Part shown: positions 23,283 to 35,059 of the stretch, piece after piece | Numbering within the stretch: position 1 is the stretch's first letter | How the letters are laid out: every line of letters begins with the position of its first letter | Made by a program: the position numbers and the translations under genes | Notes under the pieces: generated by a model | What the model was told of the DNA's origin: nothing | The model's database searches: none | What the model saw: the letters and a program-made list of their open reading frames with translations, nothing else | DNA from: Pectinophora gossypiella | Taxonomy: Eukaryota > Arthropoda > Insecta > Lepidoptera > Gelechiidae | DNA length: 64,000 bases | NCBI RefSeq assembly: GCF_024362695.1 | Contig: NC_065417.1 | Coordinates: forward strand, 8,921,001 to 8,985,000 | Reading direction: 5' to 3'

Positions 23283-23703
23283 TTAGTTTGATGTTCATTT
23301 TGATGCAAACATTTTTGATATCTACAAAAATGGAATGCGTTTAGCATAATGTAAATGAATAAATTAAGTACTTGTATTTTTTTAATACTTGTATTGAGAG
23401 TAATAAATAAACTAAAGACTTTGGTACACCAAAAGCAGGAGAAGGTCGAAACTAATCAGAAGCAGTTCCAACGCAGGTTCGCGTTACAACCGCTACAACT
23501 GAACAATTGCTGTCATATTTGATTCTCGTGCAATATTCTCGATGAACGATGTATTTTTCTAGTAATTTTACGCACTAATTCTTTGTTTTTTCCATCAACT
23601 GCGCTTTCACTGCGAAGGCTTGCCTTCAAACTGGCGGAGCGCCGTGCCTACGCTGTTAGTGCTTTTGATGTGCTGTATTTCACCCCGGCCATGTCATAGA
23701 AGT

Positions 23704-23872
23704 ACTGGGGCAAAAGGCCACATCGAAGAAATTCATCTAAAAAAGAAGTATTGTTATATGACCTTTGTTTGCATTGCGCACTTACTTTTGTATGCGCAAA
23801 TGGCAGATTGCAATATTGCTTTTTAGATGAATTACTTCGATGTGGCCTATTCAACCTCCCAAGACTATATTC
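23704..23872. mobile_element. Foldback MITE, copy 2
   Basis: Same arms as at 3512: ggccacatcgaagaaattca on the left and tgaattacttcgatgtggcc on the right, with the central tttgtttgcattgcgcactt and tgtatgcgcaaatgg. ORFs on both strands here are its by-product. Confidence 0.85.
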
Positions 23873-24640
23873 GCTCGAATCATTGATTATAGAGCTTTAT
23901 TAGGCGACACAAGTGATGTGGCCACCACATGGACGTTTTGCTAATTAGGAGTGTTGCTCATTAGACGTTACGCGCGTCGGGCGATTTGCTACTTAGACGT
24001 TCAGCGTGGGAGGGTGGGATGTTATCCATCTTAGAACTTTATAGGTATCATACGACTCTGTTATGTGCAGGAAGTATAACAAGCTAATAAACAGTATATT
24101 AAACAAATAATCGAAACCACACGACCGGTTGCACCCGGATTTCATAACAATTAAGTATATTAAACGAGTAGTGGAAAAGTACTCTTAATAATCAGTTTTA
24201 ATACCGAGTGTTTGTTTGTACGACTTACTATAATACTAATTATACGAGTATTATCAAATTAAATTGGTTCCACATATTAAACCTTACATATTATGTATTC
24301 CGTGAAATAAATAAAGCACTTATCTAATTAATTACACGTTTTTAAATGATTTAAGTAATATTTCTTTTTATTATTGTTAAATTTCAGTTTTGAAACATAT
24401 CACTGACTCAATTATGGAGGACCAAAGAACCAAATCGGTATTCCAAAATGGTGAATCTATTTGGGCGATGGACTCAATACTGCAGTGCGCGGCACCTCGA
24501 TAACACGGTTCATCATGCGAAAAAAAGTCATCGAATTAGAATGTAACAATAAATGTTTAGATACATTTAGTATAATTACAAAACCAAATATTATAAAAAT
24601 AACGTTTTAGGAGAACATTAACTTCTTTCACCCTAAGGTT
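23873..24640. other. Intergenic, nothing assigned
   Basis: AT-rich with no ORF. 23930-24010 is GC-richer (ttaggcgacacaagtgatgt) and may be repeat debris. Confidence 0.35.
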
Positions 24641-24755
24641 GCCCGGCAGAAATTGCTGTTTAGCAATAAGGCCGCCTATTGTGCTCATTTTTATTCGTAT
24701 GTATATGTATGTTATGTGCAATAAAGAATGATTGATTGATTGATTGGTTGAATAT
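24640..24755 (+). mobile_element. LINE 3' UTR end
   Basis: ggcagaaattgctgtttagc, aataaggccgcc, then tgtgcaataaagaatgattg and (ATTG)n. AATAAA precedes the simple repeat, as in jockey-like LINE 3' ends. Confidence 0.65.
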
Positions 24756-26093
24756 TACACTTAAATTGATAACTGAACGCCGAGGCGCGGTGAAAAAGCC
24801 CCGCGCTGTTTCTAACCTGATTCTGCTCTTGGTGTGTCGGAGCCTTTAGTCAGTAGAAAGCTCCTGTAGCTTGCAAGTTTACTAGCGTAGGAAGCCGGAA
24901 CTTCGCACTTTGAGCTCTTAGCCGGTAATGAGGCAACTTCCTTGTTTTTCTAGTCCTCATCTACTACTTTACAGCGTCCATTGCCGTCTTTGTTTAGAAC
25001 AAAAATGTGAATATGTACTCTCAGTTTATTTTTCTTAAGACTAGTGTAGTGTACTTTTTTTTAGTTTTGAAAAAGATGGCGCGACGTGTTAGACCATTTT
25101 TCAAACTGTGGCACGCACAAACTGGTGACAGGGAGGAGTGAAAGAAGGGAAGAGAGACCTTTGCCATGCAGTAGGACATTAATAATAATTATTATTTTAA
25201 TTAAGTTAAGTAGTCACATCTAATAGTATAATTAACCATAATAAATATTCGTAAAAGGCCCAAGTTTCAAATGGCAAGGAATTGGTATGGTATCAATTCT
25301 TAAAATTATTATTTCTTAAAATATCTTATTCTCAGAAGGCTCGATTCTTTTAATAACTAATTTTCAAAGAATATGTAATAATTATATAATATATTATATC
25401 GATAATTTAATATTTATAATTTCTAAGAATTTTCTTTAAAAGAAGTAATTTCTTTGTATTCATTAGACGTTTGCCAACTAGTCTAGGGTGAAACGGGTCG
25501 TTGTACTACAAATTCCTGGGAGAGAAATTCACGCTTCATTTCGAATAAAAAGACTACAAATACCTTAAATTTAAGTCCATAATACTCCACTTTATTCAAA
25601 TTTTAGTCTGAAAATAATAAGCTATGTAGCTCACATTAATTTCGTATACTTACTCCTTAAATTAACTCACCACATTATCTCTACAAAGGCAATATTTCAA
25701 GTAAGCCGTAACCTTACTTAATTTTCAAACACTTTATACCTTTCACCAACCTACTTGTATTACAAGGTGAAGAAAGTAATTTTGGATGGTTCTAGTGAAC
25801 TTTAAAAGTGAGCCCTTGAAAGGGATAAATCAAGTCCCCAACATGTGACCCCTGGAAGGGTTCTGGAGGGCCCAAGTCCCACTGAAGGGTAGAGTGTTCC
25901 ATGTTCCGTATGATTTGGGTAATTTGCTGTATTATGTTTACGGTTCGCAAAGGTGAAATTTTACCTTTGGTGGAAAATTCAGGTACTTAAAATAATTTTA
26001 GTAAAGACCATCTCAAATGTTTTGGAAAACCAGGTCAAGAGTTGGTTTATGTTGGATACTATTATAAAGTCAATACAAGCTCATGACTATATA
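24756..26093. other. Intergenic, nothing assigned
   Basis: AT-rich; 24776-24900 is GC-richer, without a persuasive ORF. No gene seen. Confidence 0.4.
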
Positions 26094-26370
26094 CGGCCTC
26101 CGTGGTTCAGTGGTTGAGCGTTGGGCTCCGGAGGTCCTGGGTTCGAATCCCGAGGACATATCACAAAATCGCTTTGTGATCCCTAGTTTGTCCGTCACCT
26201 GATTATACATTGTTTTAAGTTTACGCGGTTATTATTAAACGCGGTAAGAACCCGTTATTATGTGCGTTACCTGATTGTCCGAAAGTAAGACGATCCGTGC
26301 TTCGGAATGCACGTTAAGCCATTGGTCCCGGATACTACTAACTGATGTAAGTACGTAGTCGTTACATGAG
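26094..26370 (+). mobile_element. SINE-A with a 64-bp internal insertion
   Basis: Head CGGCCTCCGTGGTTCAGTGG, B box GGTTCGAATCCC, body and core; truncated before its tail. 26205-26268 interrupts the body and is flanked by ACCTGATT on both sides (26197-26204, 26269-26276). Confidence 0.85.
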
Positions 26371-26394
26371 TTTTATTGTTAATTTTTTTTATGT

Positions 26395-26505
26395 TTTATC
26401 CCTTCGCGGGTTGTAAGGTCAGACAGGCAGTCTGAAAAAAACCGGACCTGTTAAATCTTCAGGTTAGGTAAACGGACCCTGTGAAAAACGGGATAATGCA
26501 AGGGA
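26395..26505 (+). repeat. LINE/SINE 3' end, CGGACCCTGTGA family
   Basis: ggttgtaaggtcagacaggc, ccggacctgttaaatcttca, taaacggaccctgtgaaaaa and gggagaaa. Relatives at 26723-26762, 29150-29255 (+), 41780-41900 (-) and 57735-57780 (-). Confidence 0.7.
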
Positions 26506-26769
26506 GAAAAACCATAAAGCAAGGAAATATGTAAAAAAAAAATGCACAAAGATAAACATAACAAATGAGACAAACAGAAGAGGTACTTTATTGAAAAATA
26601 GGCAACTTCAAGGTGCAAGAAATAATCTTTACGAGCTAAAGCACAAAGTTGTGTTTTCAGTAAGCCAAGTAATCTACAACATCTATTATTATGATGCCTA
26701 CACCATTTTGAATGCGATCCCGTAATAAGCGGACCCTGTAACAGGATAACGCTAGGGAGATGATTTTCC

Positions 26770-28135
26770 CTTAATAGAGTAATTTTTATTGATATTAAGC
26801 AAGTACTTATAGTTTTTTTTTCTACTCGGCCGCGAACCATTCATTTTAGTTATTACATTTACTATATCAAAATTCATCTGAAAATACCGTTTAATTGTTA
26901 ACAGTGTACGTAACCAATAAAGACACTTATACATTTATACTTACGTAAATGTAGGGTTGGGAAACACGGTATCTTACGCCTGGGGATAATCTCGGCAACG
27001 ATTTAGCGGGCGAGCGCTGTGCCCAACCCTATTGTCCCTAATTGGGGTATATTCGATTATGTCCCAGTTCCCGTTTACCAAAGCTGTAATTCCCATATTT
27101 TTTGTCTTTATCCTGACAGATTTAGCTGCGTTAGCCGAGATGGGAATTGGGCTTATTACCCAGGGCCTTATTTTGTGATTTCGGAGGTAACTTAAACCTA
27201 AATAAAGCAGCGATATTTATGGTAGTAATATAATCATTTTTGGGGATTCCTTCTACAATTATCCTACACGAAGTCATCACTACTTTAAGAGCCACGCTCT
27301 TGTCGATGTAGCAGTCTCTATGCTTTCCGTCTTGCCTGTACTTACGTTGCTATCTTAAAAACATAAAATATTATTTAATATAATTATTATTAGTTTCTTA
27401 AAACGTATCAATTAGGAACTTTCATTCTTTTTGACTCTCCCAACCCTGACATCAAGTTTGCTTAGGTTGATCACCGATCTCATTTTCATTTTCATTTAAG
27501 TACCTACAATTTTGAAACCACTAAAGTACTAACTTTTTTTAAAATATCTGTTTCTTATGAGTCTTCCAGTTATTATGGCCAGATTATTAATTTATAATCC
27601 CGTAACCTGTTTTTATGACTCAATTTTCTAAAGTTAATGCTGTAAAATAATTTATTTACGGCGACTTTTCCAAAGAAAATTGAAGTTTATATGTTTTATA
27701 TTACCCTTGATAATGGTGCGCTGAAAGCAGACGTACGGGGCACGTTTATCGATCAACCGCTAATGGAGTTAACCGGAAAACTATAAATTCCACCGCCCCT
27801 TTCTAAAAGGATAGCCACACAGACAACTCCGTGGCAAATGGGAATTTAGAGCCCCTGAGCGAAGCCCTAATTGACAAAACATACTCGATTACAGTTCCCC
27901 CTTCGAGTGTGAACTAATCGGTGTCAACGCTAGAAACACACTAGAAATAGATAGACCCTTTATTGAGCACAGCACTATTTTACAGAAACAACTTAACAAT
28001 AATGTGGACTAAGGCGGCTTTATACCTAAAAGTTTTCTCAGACAACCTTGAAGAGAACCTACCAACCAACCTTGGAGTTTTACTTATGGATGGAAAAGGT
28101 CTGTAAATTTGCCTACTAAATGTAATGTACACGCA
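26770..28135. other. Intergenic, nothing assigned apart from small repeats
   Basis: 27280-27345 holds a minus LINE end (taagagccacgctcttgtcg). Otherwise AT-rich with GC-richer patches (27720-27860) that lack ORFs. Confidence 0.4.
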
Positions 28136-28149
28136 TAATATACACAGGG

Positions 28150-28490
28150 TAGTGACATCCTAACGAATACTGAGGGAGATGATTCAGACCATGATTCCGA
28201 GTTAATTGATGTGGAATTTTTCTCACGTACAAGTACGTACAGGTACTAGTACGTTTGGGTGTTAGTAATATCGTAACGAATGCTGAGGGGGATGATTCAG
28301 ATTATGATTCTGAGTTAATATAATATCAAGTCGAATTTTCCGTCGGAAAATTCATGTAAATTTTTGGTTTTATTAAATTAATTTCAGTCCCATAATTTTG
28401 CGACGGAAAATCCAACTTGATATTAACTCAGAATTATGGTCTGAATTATTACCCCCTGAATATTCGTTACGACGTCACTAACACTCTGTA
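28150..28490. mobile_element. Foldback element P, one and a half copies
   Basis: A left arm at 28150-28235 (gtgacatcctaacgaatact), then a complete copy 28256-28490 beginning gggtgttagtaatatcgtaa and ending acgacgtcactaacactctg. cgtacaagtacgtacaggta separates them. Confidence 0.8.
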
Positions 28491-28549
28491 ATAAAATAAT
28501 TTGTGTATGATAATAAAATAAATATAAAAAAATACCGTAAAAGTAAGAT

Positions 28550-28712
28550 GTTTCCGTGAAGAAAGGCATATTTAGCCCTTGATCCCATCCTGGGCTACTA
28601 GCCCAAACGCGTCCACCAAGCTGCATTGGAGCAGCGTGGTGGAGTATACTCAGCACCTCCTTCCGGTTAATTAAGAGTAACCCTGTGTCTTATAGTGGGA
28701 CGTCTATAGGCT
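28550..28712 (+). repeat. LINE-tail fragment shared with SINE-B
   Basis: cgcgtccaccaagctgcatt, ggagcagcgtggtggagtat, then tatagtgggacgtctatagg. + orientation; head absent. Confidence 0.7.
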
Positions 28713-29149
28713 GTTTATGACCAATAAAAGAGCTCCATTCGATTTAAAACTGAACTTTTGTTAAGGCTCTATAAATTCTCCGTAAACCGTGTTTTACTTC
28801 ATCACTTAGCTCATGAAAACTTCCCAGACACATTTTGTTGAAGCAAATCACTTTTTAGAAATAATAAAAGGAAATGTTTTTGAGATAGTTACTTGTTTAT
28901 AGTGTCAATACCACACGTATATTATAAAAATGTTTTGCTGAAAAAAAATTTAGAATTTTATTTTTGATATTGTAGTAATGGAGTACAACTATTATGGCCG
29001 AGCTGATAACTTGTAAACAGATTTGGGTTTGTAATTCATGTTTCGATAATAAATTATTATCACGTGTTCAGCGGTCAAGGAAAACATAGTGCTGAGCAAA
29101 CCCAAATTCCCGGAAAACGAGTTTCGGAGGTATGTGACCTAACCTGTAT

Positions 29150-29258
29150 TGGGTAGGTTTTCCCTCCGCAGGTTGAAAGGTCAGACAGAATGACAAGGAT
29201 TTCTTCAGGTAAGGTAAGCGGACCCTGTGAAAACGGGAAAACGCTAAGGAGATGATGA
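29150..29258 (+). repeat. CGGACCCTGTGA-family 3' end
   Basis: ggttgaaaggtcagacagaa, taaggtaagcggaccctgtg, aaaacgctaaggagatgatg. Confidence 0.7.
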
Positions 29259-29509
29259 CTATCTAAAGATTTATTTTCGTAAATGTACCGCCTAAACCAC
29301 GCCCCTACCACAAGTACGTTATCAACCCGACACGTGGATATATTGGCGGCCTGAAGATTGACGAAAATAGCAAAATTTCCCTGCCTGTATAACCTTTTTA
29401 TTAATATGGACAATGGTTTTCCTCAAAGCAATTCCTTTGTAATTAGTAATGTATTAAGATAACTTATTTGATTGACTGGCCAAATAAACATTATTAATAC
29501 ACATAGAAC

Positions 29510-29770
29510 ATGTGTAACAAACTCCGACATTGGAAGGGGAAGGGGGGAGTGGATAGTGTCCTTTCTAATATGATGGACAATTGTTATGGGCGATAGACTG
29601 ATTCCTTGTCCGAGGTTTTTCTTGCAGCTTCTTTTCCCCGGGTATACAGGTTGTGAGAAGCTGCAGTAGTTTTAGGCAGATGAGACGTTCGTTATGTAAA
29701 AATCGACGATTCAAAGTGTAACTATGTTACCTACTGAATAAAAATATTTTTGAAATTTGAAATTTGTCAC
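29510..29770 (+). mobile_element. LINE 3' end, TTGAAAT-tailed
   Basis: aggtttttcttgcagcttct, tgagaagctgcagtagtttt, ttcgttatgtaaaaatcgac, then AATAAA and repeated gaaattt. Inverse relatives at 37483-37640 and 45268-45362. Confidence 0.75.
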
Positions 29771-30235
29771 CATGAAGTTTAACATATCCATCTTAGTACT
29801 GCGTATCAACAGTTGCAAGTCGTCTTTGATTACTGGCCCTCCCCATTAGGATGTGGAACCGGGCTTCCAAAATCAAAAGTATTTCGACAAACACGTTATT
29901 TAAATTTATTTTGCATAAAAAAAAAATATTTTTTTTTATTTATTAATTATTCATTATTTTCAATAATGAAAATAAGTGCAAAATTGCTCCGCGCACACAC
30001 AGTTACTCTCCACCATATATCCTCTTCCCCATTGCCTTCTCCACGTGATCCATCTTTCCTTTATCGTATTGTGTTCCACTTCATGCATACTTCACTCTAC
30101 TACATGTATTACGATGCTGAAGGACCAGTTCAGTTCAATTAGCGATTATATTTCGATAAAGATAACATTTTACAATCAATCGTCTATCAGATTAGGTCGA
30201 TTGAATATTTTTTCTCTAACAGTATGTCATCATTA

Positions 30236-30720
30236 GTCAATAATTTAAGAGCCACGCTCTTGTAGGTATAGCATTATCCATGCTACTTTTTAGGGAAAAA
30301 TAGGGCAGGGGTTTTCCTCTTGCCTTCCACCCCGCAGTACTTTGTAGTAGAGTAGTCTATTTCAAACCCGTATTAGGACTTCTGTCTCCCGCCTCTGAAT
30401 AGTACTGACAGTTACAGCTGCCCTCTGTAAGGTTGCAGGTTACAGTCCCTGTGACTTGCTCTTTCTGTCTTGCTTTGCCGTACCTATGGCTCGCATCTCG
30501 CCTCTGCAACCGTTGAGGTCTTCACCCGTATCCCTGGGCAAGGTTTTTACGTCATATCCCGAAGGCCTGGGCCGCTACTCCGAACTTAGCCAACATCCCA
30601 CTCCGGTCTACTGGAATAAGAGGCGCCCATCCCCGCGGCAAGGACGCGCCGAACAGGAATTGCCCCAGTAGAGGGCAGAGAAGATGACTCTGCCACCCTC
30701 CTGAGGCCGAGTTACATACT
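30236..30720 (-). mobile_element. LINE fragment, GC-rich
   Basis: atttaagagccacgctcttg, then aatagggcaggggttttcct, tactgacagttacagctgcc and ggttacagtccctgtgactt; the same words recur at 57170-57690. 30480-30710 is GC-rich and gives a 71-codon + ORF, probably part of the same element read antisense. Confidence 0.6.
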
Positions 30721-30721
30721 T

Positions 30722-30790
30722 ATATACATACATACATAAACTCACGCCTATTTCCCACCGGGGTAAGCAGAGACTATAGAATTCCGATTC
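30722..30790 (-). repeat. SINE tail fragment
   Basis: catacatacataaactcacg, cctatttcccaccggggtaa, gcagagactatagaattcc. Confidence 0.65.
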
Positions 30791-31410
30791 GAATTTGGGG
30801 CAGAGTTAATTGTTTAAAACCAAAACCAAAGGCGACTACAATAATGTAAGTATGTAGTATCTAAGTTGCAGAGCACTGTCTTTCTCATACGAGAAATCTA
30901 GTCGAAAATGCAAGCTCATTTCTTTATAGCTTCTTTTAACCGTGGAAACTTGTATGTTCTGTGTATAAACCCGGGTGCATTGACATTCAGTGCTGATAAA
31001 GATGGGGATATTGAAATCTCGTACATAAAATGAAGTCCCTTGACGTTTCCAACTCTCTCAATATGCTGTAGAGAGGGAGATAATATGTAAATTATGTCAT
31101 ACTAAAAGAAATCTGCGATGTATATGACAATCTGTGCATGCATATGCATATGTGATTATGCTTTACGACCACGTCTTTTGGAATGTTTTTCTATCCTCAT
31201 GCCAGACCCTTATGTAGTGTATATAAGTGTTTCATTTATTATTATTTTTATAAAATTAAAGATTTCCAACTATGAATCCGATATTCTTAAAGTTGACATT
31301 GAAATTAAATGGAGATATTGTTAAATAGATGATTTAAACCCAATCTGATGATTTAAGCCAATGGTCTGGTCACCAGAAGTCATAGAATAAACTGTAGGTG
31401 ATAAATACTG

Positions 31411-31626
31411 GTGGCAGTGACATCGTAACAAATACTGAGCGGGATGATTCAGACCATGATTCTGAGTTGATATCAGGTGGATTTTCCTGTCAGAAAATTG
31501 ATGTAAGTTTTTTTTTATTTTCCGTTCCATACTTTTGCGACGGAAAAAATCCACTTGATATCAACTCAGAATCATGGCCTGAATCATCCCTCAAAGTTTT
31601 CGTTACGATGTCACTAACACCTTGTA
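31411..31626. mobile_element. Foldback element P, complete
   Basis: Left arm ggcagtgacatcgtaaca...atgattctgagttgatatca; right arm tgatatcaactcagaatcat...gttacgatgtcactaacacc. The loop holds poly-T. Confidence 0.85.
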
Positions 31627-33252
31627 TTGGATAGATTTTGCCCCAATACGACTGTGGGCTTTCGAGTGCTCGCAGCGGGTTTTCTGGGTGAAGCACAGTC
31701 AAAACACTCGAATTTAACACGAATATTTATTGCTAAAGGCACACGTTACTTTTTTTTTTGGAAATTAACGCGCTGGTACGTGATTCGTCGTGGATCGCGG
31801 CAGACGAAAAGCATCCCAGAAAAACGAAGGTGATTTTAAAACAAATGCAAATTGCACTCATGCCAGCAAAAAAATTACATAAGCGCCTGCACATTTAAAA
31901 ATAGCAAATACATTTGAACATGTTACTAGTTTTGCAAATTACAAAATATTTCTACTTGGTGAGCTCGTCGCTAACAGCGACCATGGAGCGAACTGGATTT
32001 ACCGTATCCTCCCGGTAGCAGCCACTTTAGTCTGTCTAAACTATAAGCTGTTGAGGAGTAAGGGAGAATGTATGTCTCCTTCGTACGCTCGGGATAAGGA
32101 GGCACACGGAAAAACAAGATTTTGTATGAAGTGTGCAGACTACGGTATGATCGTGTCGACTGATTGCCTTAAAGTAGTCAGCTAGTAAATAATTATATCC
32201 AAGAAGTACTCCGCATCCGCAACAAACTTAAGTAAAATATCGTTCTATCTTATAGGTGGGACATACTTCTAGATGCTCCCATTTTTGCGGTAAAATAAGT
32301 CCGCAATCGATACTTTTATCGACTCTTCGGTAAACTTGTAACGTCTTTTATAGAGGTTGCTGTTAAATATTTTATGGGGTCACTGACCGTCGAAAATCAA
32401 TTTAAGACAAGGAACTTAAAAGAAGGGGTCGCTTATCTACAGTTGGCAGCTGGTCTGAGACAACAGAATCAATGGAGCTGGGGTGCTGATTTTATTAAAA
32501 TTATATATTGTGGAATCGCTCTTGCAGATTTTCCTTTGTTTTCGCGTTATCGAACTCTCTAGCTCATTGGACATAATTATTTGGGTTTAGCTCGGGTATC
32601 GAATGCTGAATCGTATCGCGATCTGTCTGCAGGTGTCTTAATTCAAATTTGAACTTATATTAGGTTTTGGGACCGAAAGTAGCTACAGCAAAATATATAA
32701 CTATGTATGGTAAATAACCTCCTTTATGTTTCGCTGTATTCGGCTAAATACTTAGCACATAAATCTGTGCCAATCTTACAGAATAGGCTTAATATTTAGC
32801 GTAACTAATTCAAAACCTACATAAAATAAGATCACGCATATATCTCGTTGCGGTAGGCTGAGACCATGAAATTCCACTTACTCCGATCTGACAACACACC
32901 TTCGCTTTTTTTACTCTCAAAACACTTCTTAATATATAATAAAGTCACCTTTAAATTTAATTTTTGTACTGTTTTCTGTAGAATATAGTAAGTATTTTAG
33001 TATTCGCAACGCAAATATAATACAAACAAATTATAACATTATTTCAATTTTACCTATTCAACAGCATTAACTCTTCTTGTTATCTTCTTCCAATCCTTTT
33101 ATCTCCCGCTGAGTTGTAGATCTCAAACAACAGATTTCCACTCCTCGAGATTTTAGAGGTAACAATAATATAATATAATATAAAAAAATATGTTTATTAC
33201 TCTCACATCAACACGATAATTGGTAATTAACAATAAAACAAGATTAAGATGC
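31627..33252. other. Intergenic, nothing assigned apart from a small SINE tail
   Basis: 32828-32885 resembles the SINE tail (aagatcacgcatatatctcg). 31640-32160 is less AT-rich and may be old repeat; ORFs at 31627 and 32374 have no recognisable product. Confidence 0.4.
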
Positions 33253-33330
33253 AGTTGTTGGTGAGAGAGACTGGGGTCTGTGAGAAGCGTTAGCTTGTAG
33301 TACAGAACCCCAGGCTCCCTCACCCCCCTC
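33253..33330. repeat. Imperfect inverted repeat (stem-loop)
   Basis: gtgagagagactggggtctg on the left pairs imperfectly with agaaccccaggctccctcac on the right, around gagaagcgttagcttgta. Confidence 0.6.
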
Positions 33331-33464
33331 GAATGATTAGTGTCTATAGCTACTTATATTATGTTTATATAACACAAATTAGAAAAGATGAGATTTGATG
33401 ATACATAAGACAAACATTTTAAAAACATAAGAGATATTGTATGTGCGTGTTTGTGTGCGAGTGC

Positions 33465-33548
<84 letters not shown>

Positions 33549-33556
33549 GTGTGTGT
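33465..33556 (+). repeat. (GT)n microsatellite, about 90 bp
   Basis: Over 40 GT units with a few GA/GC interruptions. It produces a false poly-(Thr-His) ORF on the minus strand. Confidence 0.97.
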
Positions 33557-33579
33557 ATTTGCGTGCTTAGCAATAGTCT

Positions 33580-34300
33580 AATTATCTTAGATATTTTTAG
33601 CTTGCTCCCATGACATGCCGAGAATTCATTAATAACTAATAATTTAATAAAAAAAAACTTCTGCTTTTGTCCATGAAGAAAGACTTAATGTCTTGGGTCT
33701 ATGCGGAAATAAACAATACCAGTGACAGAGACTTAGAAGTACATTAAGTTGGGAAAGGTAGCGAACACGACTCCCCCGCCACTTACGCACCTCTACACGG
33801 AGCAAAGAAAATTAGGGGCGGCTTTTTACTACTTAATATTAATGTATTTACCTTTCAAGGGACGGAAAAAGTATGGAAAAACTCCGTAAAATGAAACGTT
33901 GCTGGGAGATGCACATTTCATGTCGGGCAGAAACAGCGTTTCAGGTTAATTGAAGTATTATTTATTAATAAGCTTCCACCCACGTCATTTACAAGTGAAT
34001 CTTGAAACGCTATACAATATGTGCTTGGTAATTTTTAGAAGCAAGTATTTACTTGTTGAAATTTCTGTAACTCAATTATTTATTACTAAAGTAACTAATT
34101 TATTCACCCGTTTACCCACTTGTTGTTGTTATGCTTCTAAGTGGAATTCCGTGGTCTCTACCTACCCCACTGGGAAATAGGCGTGATCTTATGTATGTGT
34201 GTATGACTACGAATACGTACGAGACTACTCTGGGACAGTCATTGTTTCATTTCCTTTATAGTGTTTTTAGAAAGCATTTTGCTGTTTCAGCGCTCCCCCG
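33580..34300. other. Intergenic upstream of the 165-residue ORF
   Basis: 34137-34200 is a SINE tail (gtggaattccgtggtctcta...tgatcttatgtatgtgtg). The rest is AT-rich with no gene. Confidence 0.45.
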
Positions 34301-34460
34301 CGAATAAATTCGATGTCCATTCGACCGTCACATCCAAATAAACACCTTCCCACATCCAAGAGGAAAAGTCATTGGGGAAATTCGTGGGGCGCGCACCGGG
34401 CGTGTTTTCACTCAGTGCCGTTTGCGACGACGCCGCGAGAGGGCGCGCTCACGCCCGCCG

Positions 34461-34470
34461 GCCACGTGAC
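34461..34470. promoter_or_regulatory. CACGTG E-box in GC-rich leader
   Basis: The palindrome CACGTGAC lies in the GC-rich stretch just upstream of the 165-residue ORF. Such E-boxes bind bHLH factors. Its role here is only inferred from position. Confidence 0.25.
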
Positions 34471-34559
34471 TTGTTGCTCGAAACACTCGCGACCAAAACA
34501 TGTACACCCACCCTAACCTCACTCCATAACTCGGAAATGCACCACAAACCGTTTCTGAC

Positions 34560-35057
34560 ATGAATTTTATAACAAAACCCCTCTACCACCACGCCAAGTT
34601 ATTCATGATACTCTCCTTCGCGTCAGCCGTTATCCTCGCCGGAATACTCCTGCGAACAAAAAGTAAACAATCGCAAGCAACATGGGAAGAAATACAAGAG
34701 TACGAGAACAACACTGAATACGAGCCGATGACAAATGCGACCGCCCGGGAGCCGAAGAAAACGCGAAGAAAAGAATACCTGTACCGGCTGTTGACAAATA
34801 CGACCCGTTCTCTCATACAAATGGAAATAAAAGCTAGGAGACTGGAGGAAAATATGCGTAGGATTAAGGAGAAGACTGCAGATTTATTGTGGAAGAATAA
34901 GGATAAAGCATTGTGGCATATTCTATTCAAAAATATAAGCAGGCACATTTCAATACGACACGAATTCCACCAGCACTCGAGTCTGCGTCGGATAATGCAG
35001 GACAGCCACTCGCACAGACATAAAGTGGAACGGAGAAAACTTTTGTTTAGACGATAG
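34560..35057 (+). CDS. Hypothetical single-pass membrane protein, 165 residues
   Basis: I do not recognise this protein. It is the longest non-repetitive ORF in the window. It starts ATGAATTTTATAAC and ends at TAG. Residues 14-31 (FMILSFASAVILAGIL) look like a signal anchor or membrane helix. Residues 75-130 are rich in Lys, Glu and Arg with regular Leu/Ile/Met, which suggests a long helix or coiled coil. The C-terminus is basic and His-rich (HQHSSLRR, HSHRHK). Local base composition is less AT-rich than the flanks, and the 34380-34480 leader is notably GC-rich, as at promoters or coding sequence. A gttttcag-like acceptor at about 34290 means the true start could include upstream sequence. 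No clear AATAAA follows the stop. It could be a lineage-specific gene or a chance ORF. Confidence 0.5.
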   Translation: MNFITKPLYHHAKLFMILSFASAVILAGILLRTKSKQSQATWEEIQEYENNTEYEPMTNATAREPKKTRRKEYLYRLLTNTTRSLIQMEIKARRLEENMRRIKEKTADLLWKNKDKALWHILFKNISRHISIRHEFHQHSSLRRIMQDSHSHRHKVERRKLLFRR

Positions 35058-35059
35058 AC

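Noticed and set aside
23620..23854. Overlapping ORFs on both strands
   Set aside because: Produced by the foldback MITE palindrome.
26094..26160. tRNA-like sequence on the + strand
   Set aside because: Head of SINE-A; no proper acceptor stem at the 3' side, and the body of the SINE follows directly.
26451..26840. 129-codon minus ORF
   Set aside because: Spans the CGGACCCTGTGA repeats and AT-rich sequence; low-complexity hydrophobic translation with no family resemblance.
29813..30236. 109- and 86-codon + ORFs
   Set aside because: Overlap each other in different frames in AT-rich sequence; no motif, splice or repeat support for a gene.
30456..30671. 71-codon GC-rich + ORF
   Set aside because: It lies within a LINE-like repeat shared in part with 57170-57690; codon content reflects GC-rich repeat sequence.
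33379..33573. Poly-(Thr-His) ORF
   Set aside because: Translation of the GT microsatellite.
34583..34948. 121-codon antisense ORF
   Set aside because: Mirror of the 165-codon + ORF; its hydrophobic character reflects the complement of charged codons.
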